A stretch of DNA of 64,000 nt from Argentina anserina (GCF_933775445.1 NC_065874.1:29892501-29956500); one strand, 5' to 3'; counted from the stretch's first letter, positions 1-13,183 are shown. Program-made: numbers and translations. Notes: generated by a model from the sequence alone, not told the origin.

Positions 1-2621
1 ATCGTGAACTTGTTAATTTAGAAATGTGTTGGAAATATGTTAATAGCCCTCCCGTTGTGATATAGAATGCTATCGAATTTCCGATAGTTATTTAATATCA
101 CGCGGACATTAAGTTTGATGATTATTGAGTTTCTTGGGTTTTCAACTTGGTCTAATTCCTGGTCATACTAGGAATGTCTTGGTCAACACCAAGTCAACCT
201 TGGATTTCTCCTGGTCAAATCAGGAGAAGGACAATTCGACCATGATAATCGTCATATTTTCGTATTCGAATCGTTTAAATTACTAACCCTTTTATCAAAC
301 GAAATTCAGGACTTCATCGTTTTTGGAACACATGGATTGAAGTACGAGACGTGGACTTCGACGCTGCTATATCAGGTAAGGGGAGCCGCCCGTTAGGGTG
401 AGCCACTCTCTTCCAGGTTAGTCTTTTCCAATTTGTATAATGCTCTATTTGTTTCTATTTCTTGTGTTTTATGCCTATATCCGCATTTTAGTCTATGCCT
501 TAAGATTTACATAATTCAAATTTACTATTTTACCCAAGGACTAAAATATCGACGAGAACGGAAATATTGAAGGTCCAAAAATTAGAAATTTCGACTGCAA
601 TTTCGAGAAAATATCAATTTTAAAAAATAATTAAGTAAATTGATGGAAATTTAAATAAAAACATGGAAATTTTGAATGAAATTTTGAGAGATATTTATTT
701 TATCAATTATCTACTATATTTCATAAGAAATTATTATATAACTATTAGTCTATAGTGAGTTGTAGTCATTTAAGGTGAAACAATCATCGAGAATTATTAA
801 AAATTTACTTCAATTTTTTTAATGGCTAGGAACCCAAAGGGAGGCTATGTCATCACACCTTATATACATACGATACATTAAACATGAAATTACATGAGTG
901 ATTTAGAACCACATAGAAGATCTATGAGTTACAAAATTTTCACCGTCTTCATCATCTCCTTGAGTAGATACAACATATATTACACATATAATATATATTA
1001 TAAAGCGTCAAAACATAACACAAATTGACTTAATAGAGTTGACTAAGTGATCCATTTTCTAATGAGGTGAACATGGTTTGATTCCCCTCAAGGGTTTTAT
1101 TTGAATTTTATTTGAAACATAGAATGAAATATATTTAAAATGTCTTTATAGAACAATAACTTTTCTTGGTAGAGTTGGCTACACATCTTTTTTTGCAAAG
1201 AAATGACCAGGGTTCGATTCCCTTCAAAAACATATTTGAGTTTTAATTTCTAGTGGCGACACGTGGGCGATGAACATTATATTTTCCGTAGGTGTATAAA
1301 TTTATATATACTATAAAGATCATATATATAACAATGTGCATGCTTAGCTGGGTTAGCTAAGGCTTTTAGCCTTCTAGCTGGAGAGTAGGGTTCGAATCCC
1401 CCTACTTACAAGTTTGATTTTGGTGGAAATTTTGGTGTAGGGGAGGGGACGGTGCCACGTGGCATCCTCTTCGTATGGTCAACGGTCAAATTTCCCATAA
1501 TATCGTGATATATCGAAAATATCGCGACATTTCGAAAAAATTCTATAATTTCATTCGAAATCAAATTGGTAAGGAGAAGATATATCCTCATGTGAAAAAA
1601 AACGAAAATATCACCGATATTTCGACTATATTTTCGATTTTTCAGTCCTTGATTTTACCAAGACTAGACTTCATTCATATTTTATTTCTTGAGTAGACCT
1701 GAGAGTGAATGAGAACCTAGAAATATGGACACCCTCGGTGTCGATAACCGTAAACTTTCGGAGGGGCAATGTCATGTTATCATTCTACATTGCGCACTAT
1801 ATTTTTAGGGTATTGTCTTAAATGGACACTCTTGCTTACTTATTGCTATTATTAGCAATAAACATAGTTAGCCTCGACTTAAGGGGTGGTTATATTCCCT
1901 CCTCGTCGCTAGGTCCGGTCACCAAATTACTAAAAATTCTGCGGATTATTATTCTCAAAATATTCTATCTATTTTGGTGTTAGCATTTTTGCATATGAGT
2001 TTATGCCAAGAGTAAAACCTTCATAGTTTCTATCTTTTATTATTTTACATGAGCGGTCTAAATATGTTTTACATATATGAGCATTACCACCTTTCATAGT
2101 TTTCAAATCTGTTTCGGTTGAGTTCAGCCCTTTCCAGGTTAGCGAGGATTAATGCTCACCCTTACATTTTCAGGTACCTTAGTTCGAACTTAGAGGAGCC
2201 GATCTAGGAGTTAGACGAGGCAGCACATAGCCTTCCTTGTTCAACGTTCATGGTTCATTGATCGAGTTCACCTCCGAGGAGTCATTTGTTTGCTCGATGG
2301 TATAATTGTTTTCTTTGATCTCCGAAATGTTATAAGATATTTGTTGGGTTGCATTCTTGTTTTTGAGACTTAAGTTCTATTTTCTTATATCCTTAAAGTC
2401 TCATGCCACCTTCTGTAAATTTGAAATGGGTTATTTGTTTGTAAATTATCAACTCATTTCTATCTACGTTGTTCAAGCTATTTAATTCTTTCCTTTCAGC
2501 CTTCGGGGTTCGGGTTAGTAAGTGGTTAACACGTCTATTTGACATGTTGGTTATTTGCTAATTCGGATTCACGGCGGTTATTGCCATGTTTCGGGTCCTG
2601 AAACGGTCCCAGGATGTGACA
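1..2621. repeat. LTR-type repeat, truncated by window start
   Basis: Long non-coding AT-rich sequence that ends at 2621 in a terminus reading CCCAGGATGTGACA; the reverse complement opens TGTCACATCCTGGG, a common plant LTR start. This suggests a long LTR read on the minus strand whose other end lies outside the window. No second LTR, primer site or coding region was found, so it may be a solo or broken LTR. It contains three tRNA-like units (1026-1400) and a stretch rich in ATATCG-type words (about 1495-1640). Only the 2621 end is supported. Confidence 0.45.
1026..1400 (+). repeat. Three tandem tRNA-like units
   Basis: Three diverged units each carry a Pol III B-box-like word: GGTTTGATTCC at 1075-1085, GGTTCGATTCC at 1211-1221 and GGTTCGAATCC at 1389-1399. 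An A-box-like word (for example TGGTAGAGTTGGC near 1167) precedes each by about 40 bases. The sequence after each B box is also alike (a TTTGA-TTT motif), which points to duplication of one ancestral unit. None folds into a complete tRNA by eye, so these are tRNA-derived or SINE-like relics rather than tRNA genes. Confidence 0.4.
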
Positions 2622-2696
2622 TGTATGACTCTGAGTACTATTACTGTTCAAAGATGATTGTCTTTTGTTGATATTTCCTATATACTATTTCCCAAT

Positions 2697-2736
2697 GCAC
2701 TGTTCATCGGCTAATGAACAGTGCGGCTCCGAGCCG
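2697..2736. other. Two abutting hairpins
   Basis: A perfect 11-base stem (GCACTGTTCAT at 2697-2707, ATGAACAGTGC at 2714-2724) closes a 6-base loop. It is followed at once by a second stem, CGGCTC (2724-2729) and GAGCCG (2731-2736), around one base. The pair lies 76 bases after the LTR-like end at 2621 and upstream of the Helitron genes. Its role is unknown; it could mark a transposon end or be a transcript structure. Confidence 0.5.
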
Positions 2737-4014
2737 AGCCAATGATAAAAACATATATTTGCTGCCTTTCATCCTTATCTTCGTTTCCAGCACCTCTTCT
2801 TCTTTCTCTCCCACCAGCCGATCATCATACGTATCTTTCTCCCGTAAATTTTATGTACTTTCTGGATTTCTTCCTCAAGCATTGGCAGTCGTTCGTACCC
2901 TCGGAAGATCTACCACTTAACCTCTCATCCAGTCTTCATAGGTATCTGGGGCTTTATCTTTTCTTCCTTAAATTTGGTGGGTTTGATTAGTCTCGATGTC
3001 TCTAATTTATTTTTCCTGTGATTTTTTGTAAGAAAATTCCTCACAGTCAGCCGAGATCTGGGCGACTTCCGGCTTCTCAATTTATATCTTACCAAGGTTA
3101 GTTTCTCCATGAAATTCAATTTCTTCTTCTGGGTGCTTGGTTGCTGCGTGTTTGGTGCTGTTTTTCTCTATGTTTGGAGGTGGATTGTGTCAATCTACTC
3201 AATTTCTTATGCACTTTAATTTCCAGCTTCCCTTAAGTTTCCTTCTACTCAATTTTACAAGGAAGTCTTGATGGAGGAAATATGTAATCCTCACATACAA
3301 CTGATCTATCGACCAATCAATTTGATGTCCATATTTGATTTTGGTTTCCTAATCATTACCAATCAACTAATAGTTTCAATATGAGTATAACCAATCAATT
3401 TCAACCCATTCGTCCAAATAAAACAGTGGACAATAGAAAGCCACTATTAGATATAAAAAAAAGAAGCACATGCCTAAAATTACAACTGACATGTTGTAAG
3501 ACCTGCAACTACAATCAACCAATTCATTATAGTTAATTAGATTTCTCTATTAAATTGGGTTTATTCTTTGTTTTAATCCATGTGTTGTGTTATTCATCTT
3601 GGTGGTCATAAATAGAAGAAGCACAACCAATACAGAGATTCAAAAAAATTATTTTGTAAGGGAGGGTGAGTTGGGTTATCCGGCTTTGTTCATATAGTTG
3701 TGTTGGGAACTCATACTATTTGTTACTTCATACAGCTTTGTTTTGTTTACTTTTGGGTTCTTTTAGGGCTTTTAATAAAATTTTGAAAAGTTTTTTTTCT
3801 ATTGGGAAGCTTATATGATGTGCATGGTCCTTATGCTTTCAAATTTAAAGATATTCTTTTTTTTTATGAATTATTAATATATACAGCTGAGCAGCCACCT
3901 CTGTATATATGCATTAGCAACCTAATATATAGAACATGGTGTGATTATGTTAATTTTTCCATTGCACATATAGAACATGGTGTTATCTACTAAGAAAAAT
4001 GCATTATTTCAGTT
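2737..4014. other. Intergenic, probable 5' part of the Helitron
   Basis: No convincing gene. A pyrimidine-rich stretch (2765-2850) resembles a 5' UTR, and the sequence then becomes AT-rich up to the first Helitron exon. The Helitron's 5' TC terminus should lie here or just upstream. Candidate starts at about 2678 (TCCTATATACTATTT) and 3552 (TCTCTATTAAATTGG) are not preceded by the expected A, so none is called. Confidence 0.35.
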
Positions 4015-7000
4015 ATGCCTCCTAAGAATAGAACAAGCAGAAGGAATAGAGTTATTGGTGAGTTAAATAGTGCTGGTCATCAAGCTGTGTGCCATCAGCC
4101 AACAATTTTCCTTCAAACTGATGAAGGGGGTATAAATCATTTGGTTACTGCTGCAACAAATCGGAGTTCAACTGACACGTATGGAACAGGTAATTGTAGC
4201 ACAACTGCTTGATACAATAATTTATTTTCTATTTGTGACTATTAATATATATGTTGTGTGGTTTATTAAGTAAATATTTTGTGCCTTTTTAGCTATGGTT
4301 CCTAAGTATACCAGCAAAAGAAAAAGAATGGACAAGAAGTGTAATCTTGATCATCAAGGAGCATGCCATCAAACAACGGCAACCTCACATCAAGGAAGTA
4401 CGAGTCTGACAACAAATGATGCAGAAGGTTGGCCTTTTAATTTTCCCTGTGAAATTACACATTGGTAGTTGATTATGGTCTGCATAATGGTGTATACAGA
4501 ATGGTATACATAATGATATTTGATTATGGTATGCAGGGTTGAATCTATCATCATTTGGCCAAGCATTATATCAGAGGAGTCGACAAGGTTGATTACATCA
4601 CTATTATGTTTTTCCCCATTTGTATATAGATAATTCAATTTCTAAAATTTGATAGTCATGTAGGTGGTATTATAATTTATTCTGATGGCGGTGATGATTG
4701 TTTCCGATGTGGATACTGCAGTGCATTCTTTTGGTCAGGTGAGGCACTTAAACAATCTTATAGGAATGCACTTACTTACACCAATTGTTGTTTGCAAGGA
4801 GAGATTAAAATTCCAGTACCGAATCCCACACCGAGATATTTGGAGGTATTATTGGATCCAAAAAGTGGTCAAGAAAGTCGTTATTTTCGAGAGAATATTA
4901 GAGTTTACAATTCAATGTTAGCTTTCACTTCAATGGGTGCAAAGATAGATCATCATATAAATGTTGGATCAGGACCTTATGTTTTTAAAATATGTGGACA
5001 AGTACATCACTTGATGGGTTCTGTATTACCACCTGAGGGTGACAGTCCAAAATTTGCCCAATTGTATGTTTATGATACGAGAAATGAGATCTCCAATCGT
5101 ATAAATGCTGTTGACCCATCTCATGTGAATAAAAAAATAAAACCAGATATAGTGCAAGGATTAGTGGAAATGCTTGATGATGTAAATGAATTAGTGAGAG
5201 AATATCGAAATGTTAGAGCTCAATTTGAAGATGCTTCATTGGCGTCATATAATATGAGTCTAATCGGTCCACACCTGAATAGTTACACTTCGAAACAATA
5301 CGAACTACCAAGTGGGAACGAGATAGGCGGTTTAATTGTTGGTGACATTGGAGAATTCAATTCGAATAGAGATATTGTTATACACTCAAATGATGACCGT
5401 TTGCATCGGATCTCTAAAGTACATCCAAAATATGTCTCTACAATATCCGTTACTTTTTCCGTACGGTGAAGATGGATTCAAACTGTATTCTAGATTGCAA
5501 CCAATCGTAGAACGCCGCGGCAAAAAAAGGCTTAAACTGACAATGTTGAAATTCTTTAGTTACCAAATTCATGATAGAGATGATTATGCAAGTACTTTGT
5601 TAAAAGGTGGAAGATTGTTCCAGCAATATTTGGTCGATGCTTATGCAACTGCTGAAGAAGATGCTTTAGACTATTTAAGAAAAAACCCACCCAAATACAG
5701 AAGTGAAAAGCGCAACAAAATTTATGAGGCTATTTCTGGTGGAATTGATGAAGGTCGTGATGTAGGATGACGAATTATCCTTCCGAGCAGTCATACTGGT
5801 AGTCCTAGAGATATGGTTAATAATTATCAAGATGCAATGACAATTTGTAGACAATATGGTAATCCAGATTTATTCATAACTTTTACTTGCAATGTTAACT
5901 GGCCCGAAATAAAAAGATATTGCCAAAAAAAAGGTGGGTGTAGACCTGAAGATCGACCAGATATAATTTCGCGTGTTTTTAAATTGAAACTAGATGACAT
6001 GCTTTCTTACATTAAATCAGGCGAACCATTTGGTCATGTTGAAGCAGACGTTTGTACAGTCGAATTTCAAAAACGAGGACTGCCTCACGCTCATATGTTA
6101 TTTTGGCTTTAAAAGGCTTACAAATGTTATACACCGGCTGATATAGATTCCATTATTTCAGCAGAATTACCAGACTATAATGTTAATCCAGAACTTTACA
6201 AAATCGTTAGTCAGTTTATGATTCATGGACCATGTGGACAAATAGATTTAAAAGCTCCTTGCATGCGTGAGGGAGGATGTACCAAATCTTTTCCAAAACC
6301 ATACAATGCCTATACACAGTTCGACGCAATAAAGCCACTTGTATACAGACGACGTGATGATGTTACAAGATTTGTAGAAAAAAATGGAGTTCGCCTTAAC
6401 AATAATTATGTCGTTCCTTATAACCCTAATTTGCTACTACGATATAATGCTCATATTAATGTTGAATCATGTTCTCAATCTATGTTGATTAAATACTTAT
6501 TTAAATACATCAATAAAGGTCCAGACCGAGCACGAGTGTTAGTACATGAAGATATAAATGATGAAATTCAAACTTATTTAAACTGTCGCTATTTAACTCC
6601 TCATGAATCAGTGTGGAGATTATTTGAATTCTCTATTCATTCTAGACATCCTGCAGTAATACGTTTAGATGTTCATTTACCTTATGAGGAAAATGTGGTT
6701 TTCGATGAAACTAAATCTCTAAAATCGGTACTAGAAAATCCAAATATAGAAACTTCTATGCTAACAGGCTGGTTCGAGGCAAATAATACTTATGAAGAAG
6801 CAAGAAACTTAACATATGCTGAATTCCCCACAAAATTTGTTTGGGATAAAGGTAAAAAAATATGGACACCAAGGAAAAAATATAGAACCATTGGGAGAAT
6901 TGCTCCAGTACACCCTATGGCAGGTGAGTTATATTATATGAGAATGTTACTGAATATACAAAGAGGTTGTGAAAACTATGACTCAATTAAGAGGGTTAAT

Positions 7001-8935
7001 AAGATATCATACAGTTCTTATCAAGAAGCTTGCCAAGTATTAGGACTGTTAGATGACGATAAAGAATGGGTTGACGCACTAAATGAGGCTACTTTTATTG
7101 CAACATCTAATGAAATACGTCAGTTATTTGTTACAATCCTTCAATTTTGTCAAGTTGGAAATCCAAAGTCATTGTTTGAAGCATATTGGGCAAGTATGTG
7201 CGACGATATTTTGAAAAAAACTCGAATAGAACTCAATATGCCTAATCTGAATATACCTGAGTCAGAGTTGAAAAATAGTCTCATGTTTGAACTGGAAAAA
7301 TTACTAAGTGTATCGTCTAAATCATTAAAAGACTATCAATTGCCGATGCCAAACATGAATAGAATTGAGGAACTTGATAACAGATTATTAAGAGAAGAAC
7401 TTGATTACGATTGTAATGCTTTGAAATACGAACACTCAAACTTAGTCTCAAGATTAAATGTTTGCCAAAAAATTATATACAACGAAGTTATCAAAACAGT
7501 TAAAGAAAAGCAGACTGGAACTTTCTTTGTCCATGGTTGTGGCGGAACAGGGAAAACATATTTGTGGCATACAATAATAACTAAATTGAGATCGGAAGGA
7601 AAAATTGTTTTAGCGGTAGCTTCATCAGGTATTGCGTCATTACTACTTCCAAATGGTAAAACAGCACATTCGCGGTTCAAAATACCACTGGATGTATTGA
7701 AAGATTCAACATGCCCAATTAGTAAAGGGACTCATCTAGCAAAGTTACTCCAAAAAACAGATCTGATTATATGGGACGAGGCTCCGATGTGTAACAAATA
7801 TTGTTTTGAATCATTAGATGAAACTCTTCGCGACATTGTAACAGATTCTAACAATCAAAAATCAAAAACAGTATTTGGGGGAAAACCAATTTTGTTAGGT
7901 GGAGATTTCAGACAGCTCCTACCGGTTGTACCGGGAGGAACAAAAGAAAAAGTGGTTGAAATTTGCATAAATAAATCGTACTTATGGAAGTCATTTAAAA
8001 TATTTTACTTAACAGAAAATATGAGATTGTCCAAATTAGGTTTATCTGAAAAAGAAAAAAATGAAATTGGCGATTTTGCAAATTGGATATTACAAATAGG
8101 AGAAGGTCGATTGCAATCAGTTTATGACACATGTGACATTGATGCATCTTGGATTAATATTCCCATAGATTTATTAATTTTTTGTAACAAAGATCCGGTT
8201 AGAACTATTTTTTTAGCTACTTACGCAAATTTTGATATGAAATATAATAATATTCAGTACTTAAAAGAACGTGCTATTGTAACACCACGAAATGCCACAG
8301 TTCATGAGATAAATAATTATGCAATGAATTTATTGCCTGGTGATAAAACTACATATTTTAGTTCTGACTCGGTCTCGCTGAGTTCTGGAAATAGTGAAAA
8401 TATTGATCTCCTATATCCCCTAGAATTTTTAAATCAACTTGAATTTAATGGATTACCAAAACACGAGTTAACTTTAAAAGTTGATATGCCAATTATGCTA
8501 CTTAGAAATATAAACCAGACCTGCGGTTTATGTAATGGCACAAGATTGATTATAACAAAATTATACAACAGACTAATAGAAGCGAAAGTGATAACAGGTA
8601 ACAATGTTGGACAAAAGTTTTTTATCCCAAGAATTGTGTTAACTGAAAAGGAATCTAGATGGCCATTCACATTTAAAAGACGTCAGTTTCCTGTAAGACC
8701 CTGTTATGCAATGACAATTAATAAAAGTCAAGGTCAATCGTTGAACCAAGTAGGTATATATTTACCAGAACCTGTTTTTACTCATGGCCAACTATATGTT
8801 GCGTTATCGAGAGTCACATCTAGAGAAGGCTTGAAAATTTTGATAAACAATAGTGACAGCATACCGAATAATTATACTAGAAATATAGTCTACAAAGATG
8901 TGTTGCAAAAAATTAGAAATGAACACAATATATGA
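4015..8935 (+). pseudogene. Helitron Rep/PIF1 helicase, lightly damaged
   Basis: Replication initiator and 5'-3' helicase that nicks, unwinds and transfers Helitron DNA. Short N-terminal exons appear at 4015-4212 and about 4292-4428. A Cys-rich segment (CGYCSAFFW, then TNCCLQGEIKIP) begins the main exon near 4681. The Rep two-His motif GLPHAH is at about 6078-6095 and the two-Tyr motif KYLFKYINK at about 6491-6517. The last 905 codons (6218-8935) are open and hold Walker A GCGGTGKT (near residue 441), Walker B IIWDEAP (near 520), NKSQGQS and a C-terminal HGQLYVALSR. Breaks: a frameshift near 5432, TGA at 5768-5770 and TAA at 6110-6112; after the frameshift one frame runs to 8935. Full-length protein is unlikely unless an intron removes the breaks. 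Confidence 0.88.
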
Positions 8936-9732
8936 TATGATATTTTATTTAAAAAAACCACATATGATGGTATAAGGAAATTAATATAAAGTTTTATCAT
9001 ACAACATATTTTGGACTTATACAGTATAGCTATGTTTTTCTTTTGACTATCAATAAATAGAGCCATACGGAAAAAATACTGATTATAAGGCTATAAATCC
9101 ATGGTCATAACATCCAAGTAAACATGCATGCTTCAATCCAAGTGAGTTGTTAGAGTCAAATTAATGTCCAAGTGAATTAGGTGGATATATATGCTTCTAT
9201 CCACCGATTAATCTTACATCTTGCACCCTAATTCTATTTGTTCTTATCTCCTACAACCCTTACTGGTGAGGTTTTCTCCTACGGCGGCTACAATTGTCCA
9301 GCTCCCCTTTTTAAATTAATAACCTCCTCATCTTTTTTCCATTCATCGCCCTGTCCCTCTCGCTGAACTCCACGAAAACCTTCAACCCCTCTGCACTTAT
9401 CACCTCTTTTTTTCCTTCATTCATTTGCCGCTCTCTCTTAATCCCTATCTCTTCCAGCAAACGGTGGATGCATCTATTTAAACCTTGTTGCCTCAGCTTT
9501 TTCATTCAGCGCCTTCATTATTCTACTCTTCACAGAAACTTTGATCTTCATCTGTAGGTAATTAATTGATCTGAATATAACTATTATAAATATTAGTTAT
9601 TGTCTGCTTCTGTTTGAATTGTATGCAACATGTTAAATAATCTATACGAACCACGGAATTCAATTTCGGTTGTACATATAAAATTAGCTTTTGTTAACTA
9701 TTAATTTGTTTTGTTATCAGTGTTGACAACTG
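8936..9732. other. Helitron spacer and RPA-like gene 5' region
   Basis: Non-coding stretch between the helicase stop and the RPA-like ATG. It is AT-rich at first and pyrimidine-rich from 9240 to 9500, as in a plant 5' UTR. A likely 5' UTR intron starts at GTAGGTAA near 9554 and ends at TATCAG just before 9720. No gene seen. Confidence 0.4.
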
Positions 9733-12124
9733 ATGGAGCCAACTCCGATCAGAAATTTAGTACCCTTTCAATTTAACTTCAGAATAAGGGTCCGGGCATC
9801 AAGAGTGTGGCGACCAAGGAAATTCAATAGCAAAGATTACGATGGCTTGCACTATGTGTTGGTCGATCAAATGGTGAGTGACCAAACGGGTAATTGATGT
9901 GAATTTAATTATAAAATAGAACACAACTTTAACATGTGTTCCTTTGTACATATACAGGGAGATGGAATCCATGGTATGATAGTTGAAAACGTCTGCGCTC
10001 GCGTTCATAATAGGATGGAGGAAGGACAAATATATGATGTTTTCTGTTTTTCGACCCAAAGGGATGCTGCTAGATACAAGGTCATGCAGCATGGAACAAT
10101 ACTGTTATTCAATGCAAGAACACAATTAGTTATAGTTCCAGAGACTTTCCCACCAATTCCACAACACTCATTCCACCTGCTTGAATACAGTCAGTTGGAA
10201 GAAGAAGTAGACCACCAAGAAGTCCTTGCAGGTACTTAGTTTTCTGTCAATAGAAAGACAACATTCAATCTTTATATGGTATTTATACATTAATATTGAT
10301 ATATTTTATCCCTATCAATGCCAGATATCTATGGTTGCATAAAAGAAGTCATACCCGAACGTTCGATATATGTGAAGTCTGAAAAGAAAGTCGAATCAAT
10401 CTGTGAGATTGACATACAGAACCTGAGGTATTACACTACAAATTCCTTTGCATCACAGTTTCATATTGCAAGACAATATAACTAGAACTCACGTTCTGAT
10501 ATTTGTCATGTCATAGGAGGGAGGAGCTTAGAATCACCCTTTGGGGGGATCCTGCTAGGTCATTTCCTCTAGGATTTGTACAGAACTCCGGGACACCGGT
10601 ATTTGCTGTGTTCACCAGCCTAAGGCTGTCAAAATTTAAAGGTACACGCTGAATGTGAATCATTAACTGCAATATGTATCTATCAAATTTATCTTCACTA
10701 TTTATTCGTCTTCATTTCAGATCACATCAAGGCATCAAGCACCAACCACACATGCATCATCATAAACCCAGTTGTTCCAGAGAGAGAGCATTATGAGCAT
10801 GAGTAAGTTGCCATAAGATAACCATGTAAAAGGCAAACTAATAAACATGTGCAGATGTCTGATTAAATATGTGGATCTTGGACTTATAATAACCTATCTA
10901 ACATGTTATATCATTTGTATGATTCATTTTGGAAATATTTGTGATGCTTATCTCACCTTTAATAATTGTGATTTTTATTTTATTTTCAGATTTACTAGAC
11001 CTGGAGATATGGCAAGAATCATCCCAATACCGGTTAGGTATCAGCAAAATGAAGAACAAAGGCAACATATTCAAATGTCATTGTCTGAACTGAACGCTTT
11101 GAACCCGGAGGCATATGTGGTATATCTACATGACACAATCTGACACATGTAGTTCATTGTACTCTTTCAGATGATATTTAACACCATACTATCTATTGCA
11201 GAGAGACACAGTTTTATGTGCTGCTAACATTATCGCATTCGACAACACCCTTTGGTGGTATAAAGGTTGTCCGAAATCCAACTGTCTCAAACAACTAAAG
11301 AAGAGAGAGGAAGATGGGGGGTACATGTGTGCAGCGCACACCGACGAGGTTCATGAACCACTTCCATGGTAAGCTAACTTATTGTACACCACTTCCCTAC
11401 TCTAATTTATATAATAACTTTACCCTTTCCTTTGATATATATCCATACTACATCAAGATAATTCTGACCACCATGCTTCTTGCCTCTTGCATACAGCTAC
11501 ATGATTCGGATGACAGTTGATGACGGGGACAACGAAGCAACGATGACTGTATTAGGAAAACAAGCAGAGCAACTGTTCAATGCAACTTGCCAAGACCTGT
11601 TGAGCAAGAGATTTTATGCAACTGAAACTGATTTGCCAGAAGAGATAACACAAACAATAGGTCAAAACCACATTTTTGAGATCAAGGTCAATTTCAACCG
11701 TGAATTAGTGGTGAAAGCTGTGCTTCCAAACCCCCAGGCCGTCCTAAACCCAACAGATGAACTACCAATTCCTATTACGGCACCAGATGATACCCATTGG
11801 GCAAGGAAAAGAGGAAGAGAGACAAGTGAAACAACCCTGTTTTCATCAGAGGCTGGCAAAAAAACCAAAAGGTGAGTACAATATCTCTAACAAAATTATA
11901 TGGTTGGTCCATCTCTATTTTTATGAGGTCAACCGATATAGTATTTGGTACTCATACAATCATTATTTTGGCTGCTTTCTTACTGTTAAATTTGCATATG
12001 ACCCTTTGTTTTCCTCAAATAGCTCTTTACTTCATTTTGGATGTGTCAAACTGACAGGGAAGGAGACCATGGAGCATCATCATCATCTACTGGTCGTAAG
12101 TTAGGCAAAGAGAAGATGAACTAG
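9733..12124 (+). CDS. Helitron-borne RPA1-like ssDNA-binding protein
   Basis: Replication protein A large-subunit-like protein, expected to bind single-stranded DNA during Helitron transposition. I read nine exons: 9733-9873, 9958-10231, 10325-10427, 10517-10641, 10721-10802, 10990-11119, 11202-11368, 11497-11871, 12058-12124. All eight introns are GT-AG, and the joined frame is 1464 bases, 487 residues, with no stop or shift. The N-terminal half has OB-fold-like text (VLVDQMGDGIHGMI; RITLWGDPA). Exon 7 holds a zinc-ribbon-like WWYKGCPKSNC with a second Cys/His pair (MCAAH). The C-terminus is basic (KKTKR). Plant Helitrons commonly carry such genes, and placement inside the element supports that origin over a host RPA gene. 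Confidence 0.85.
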
Positions 12125-12770
12125 ATGTTTCATCTCTTTTTTTCGTAGGCTAACATCTTCTCCACAGCTGCAACTAGCTACTGATCAATACCTTTTGTGT
12201 GATGCACACCTCACCCATAGTAGGAGCCTTTTGTTGTAGCAGCTCCTCATCCAACTCCAATATGCAGCTGTTTTCCTAATGTATATAAATGTATATATGT
12301 ATGACAAGAAAGTCTAATGAAGATGTAGCCAGAAATTACTAATGTAAGGTGTGAGTGCAACTAGAAATAAATAAAGCAGATCGTTATGTAAAATGATTTT
12401 AACATCTTATTTCATCTTATTTTGAATTTTTTTTAACCTTCAAAATAAATAAGAGCTGTTATGAAGATTTTTTTCACAAACCTCCTGCTGTAGCTGAAAA
12501 TTGCCAACCAAATCATAAATCATTGATTCATTAGATCCAACATAACATTTCTGAAGGGTAGAAGAAGAATCAAAACATGCAGCACATAACCGACGATATA
12601 CCCCCGGGTCATCAAACCCGCAGCAATTAATTAAGGAAGAACAACTGAACAAACATAGCACATACCATCAAACACAAACATAGCATTCCCAAAGAGAAAG
12701 CAGGACGTCCTATTAACTAAACCAACCATCAAATCACATTCATAGCAAACAATTAAGGACTCTTTATACA

Positions 12771-12798
12771 CGCGGCTAGCCGCGGGCTATCTACCTAG
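12771..12798 (+). other. Helitron 3' terminus (hairpin plus CTAG)
   Basis: CGCGGCTAGCCGCG at 12771-12784 is its own reverse complement. Ten bases later comes CTAG (12795-12798), followed by T at 12799. Helitrons end with a short GC-rich hairpin about ten bases before CTRR and insert 5' of a T, so all three marks are present. Confidence 0.85.
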
Positions 12799-13183
12799 TA
12801 AGATACCATAGCATAAAGATTTATTTTTATCATACGTTTGAGTACCTGATTCGATCATGTCTATATAATTAGAAGTTTCAAACTTTCAAGTTGCAATTTT
12901 TGGGTTGGAATCTACATGGTATGTTGTTGACCTCTTTCATTTTTCTTGATTTCTGCTAATCAGTTTCAATTTCATCTTGAATTAGGGTTTTTAATTTGTT
13001 TTGCTTTTGGTGTAGTGTTATAAGATTTAGGTTTCATTTACTATATTTTAAAACGCAGTAAGAGAGGAAAGAATAAACGCACGTGCAGGCGCTGCCCTTT
13101 TGCACACGTATAGCGAGTGTAGAAATGCTAGTATTAAATGATACGTATATTAATTATGAAATTGGACTATAAAATGGGTATAT
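12799..13183. other. Short intergenic gap between Helitron and copia element
   Basis: No gene seen. It holds an AT-rich stretch and, at 13090-13130, a weaker Helitron-like end (imperfect hairpin and CTAG followed by T), which may be a relic of another Helitron. Confidence 0.35.

Larger units (their letters stand above)
4015..12798 (+). mobile_element. Helitron rolling-circle transposon, near-complete
   Basis: The minimal element runs from the first coding exon of the Rep/helicase gene to the 3' terminus; the true 5' end was not located. It carries the two genes typical of plant Helitrons, a Rep-PIF1 helicase and an RPA-like single-strand binding protein, in the same orientation and about 800 bases apart. 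The 3' end is canonical: a perfect 14-base palindrome at 12771-12784, ten bases, CTAG at 12795-12798, then a host T. The helicase gene has few breaks and the RPA-like gene has none, so the copy looks young compared with its neighbours. Confidence 0.85.

Noticed and set aside
1324..1410. Possible tRNA gene with perfect B box at 1389-1399.
   Set aside because: No acceptor or anticodon stem of normal form could be drawn; better explained as a tRNA-derived repeat unit.
13090..13130. A second possible Helitron 3' end (imperfect hairpin then CTAG followed by T).
   Set aside because: The hairpin is weak, and the perfect palindrome with CTAG at 12771-12798 fits far better as the end of the element; no matching 5' end was seen.
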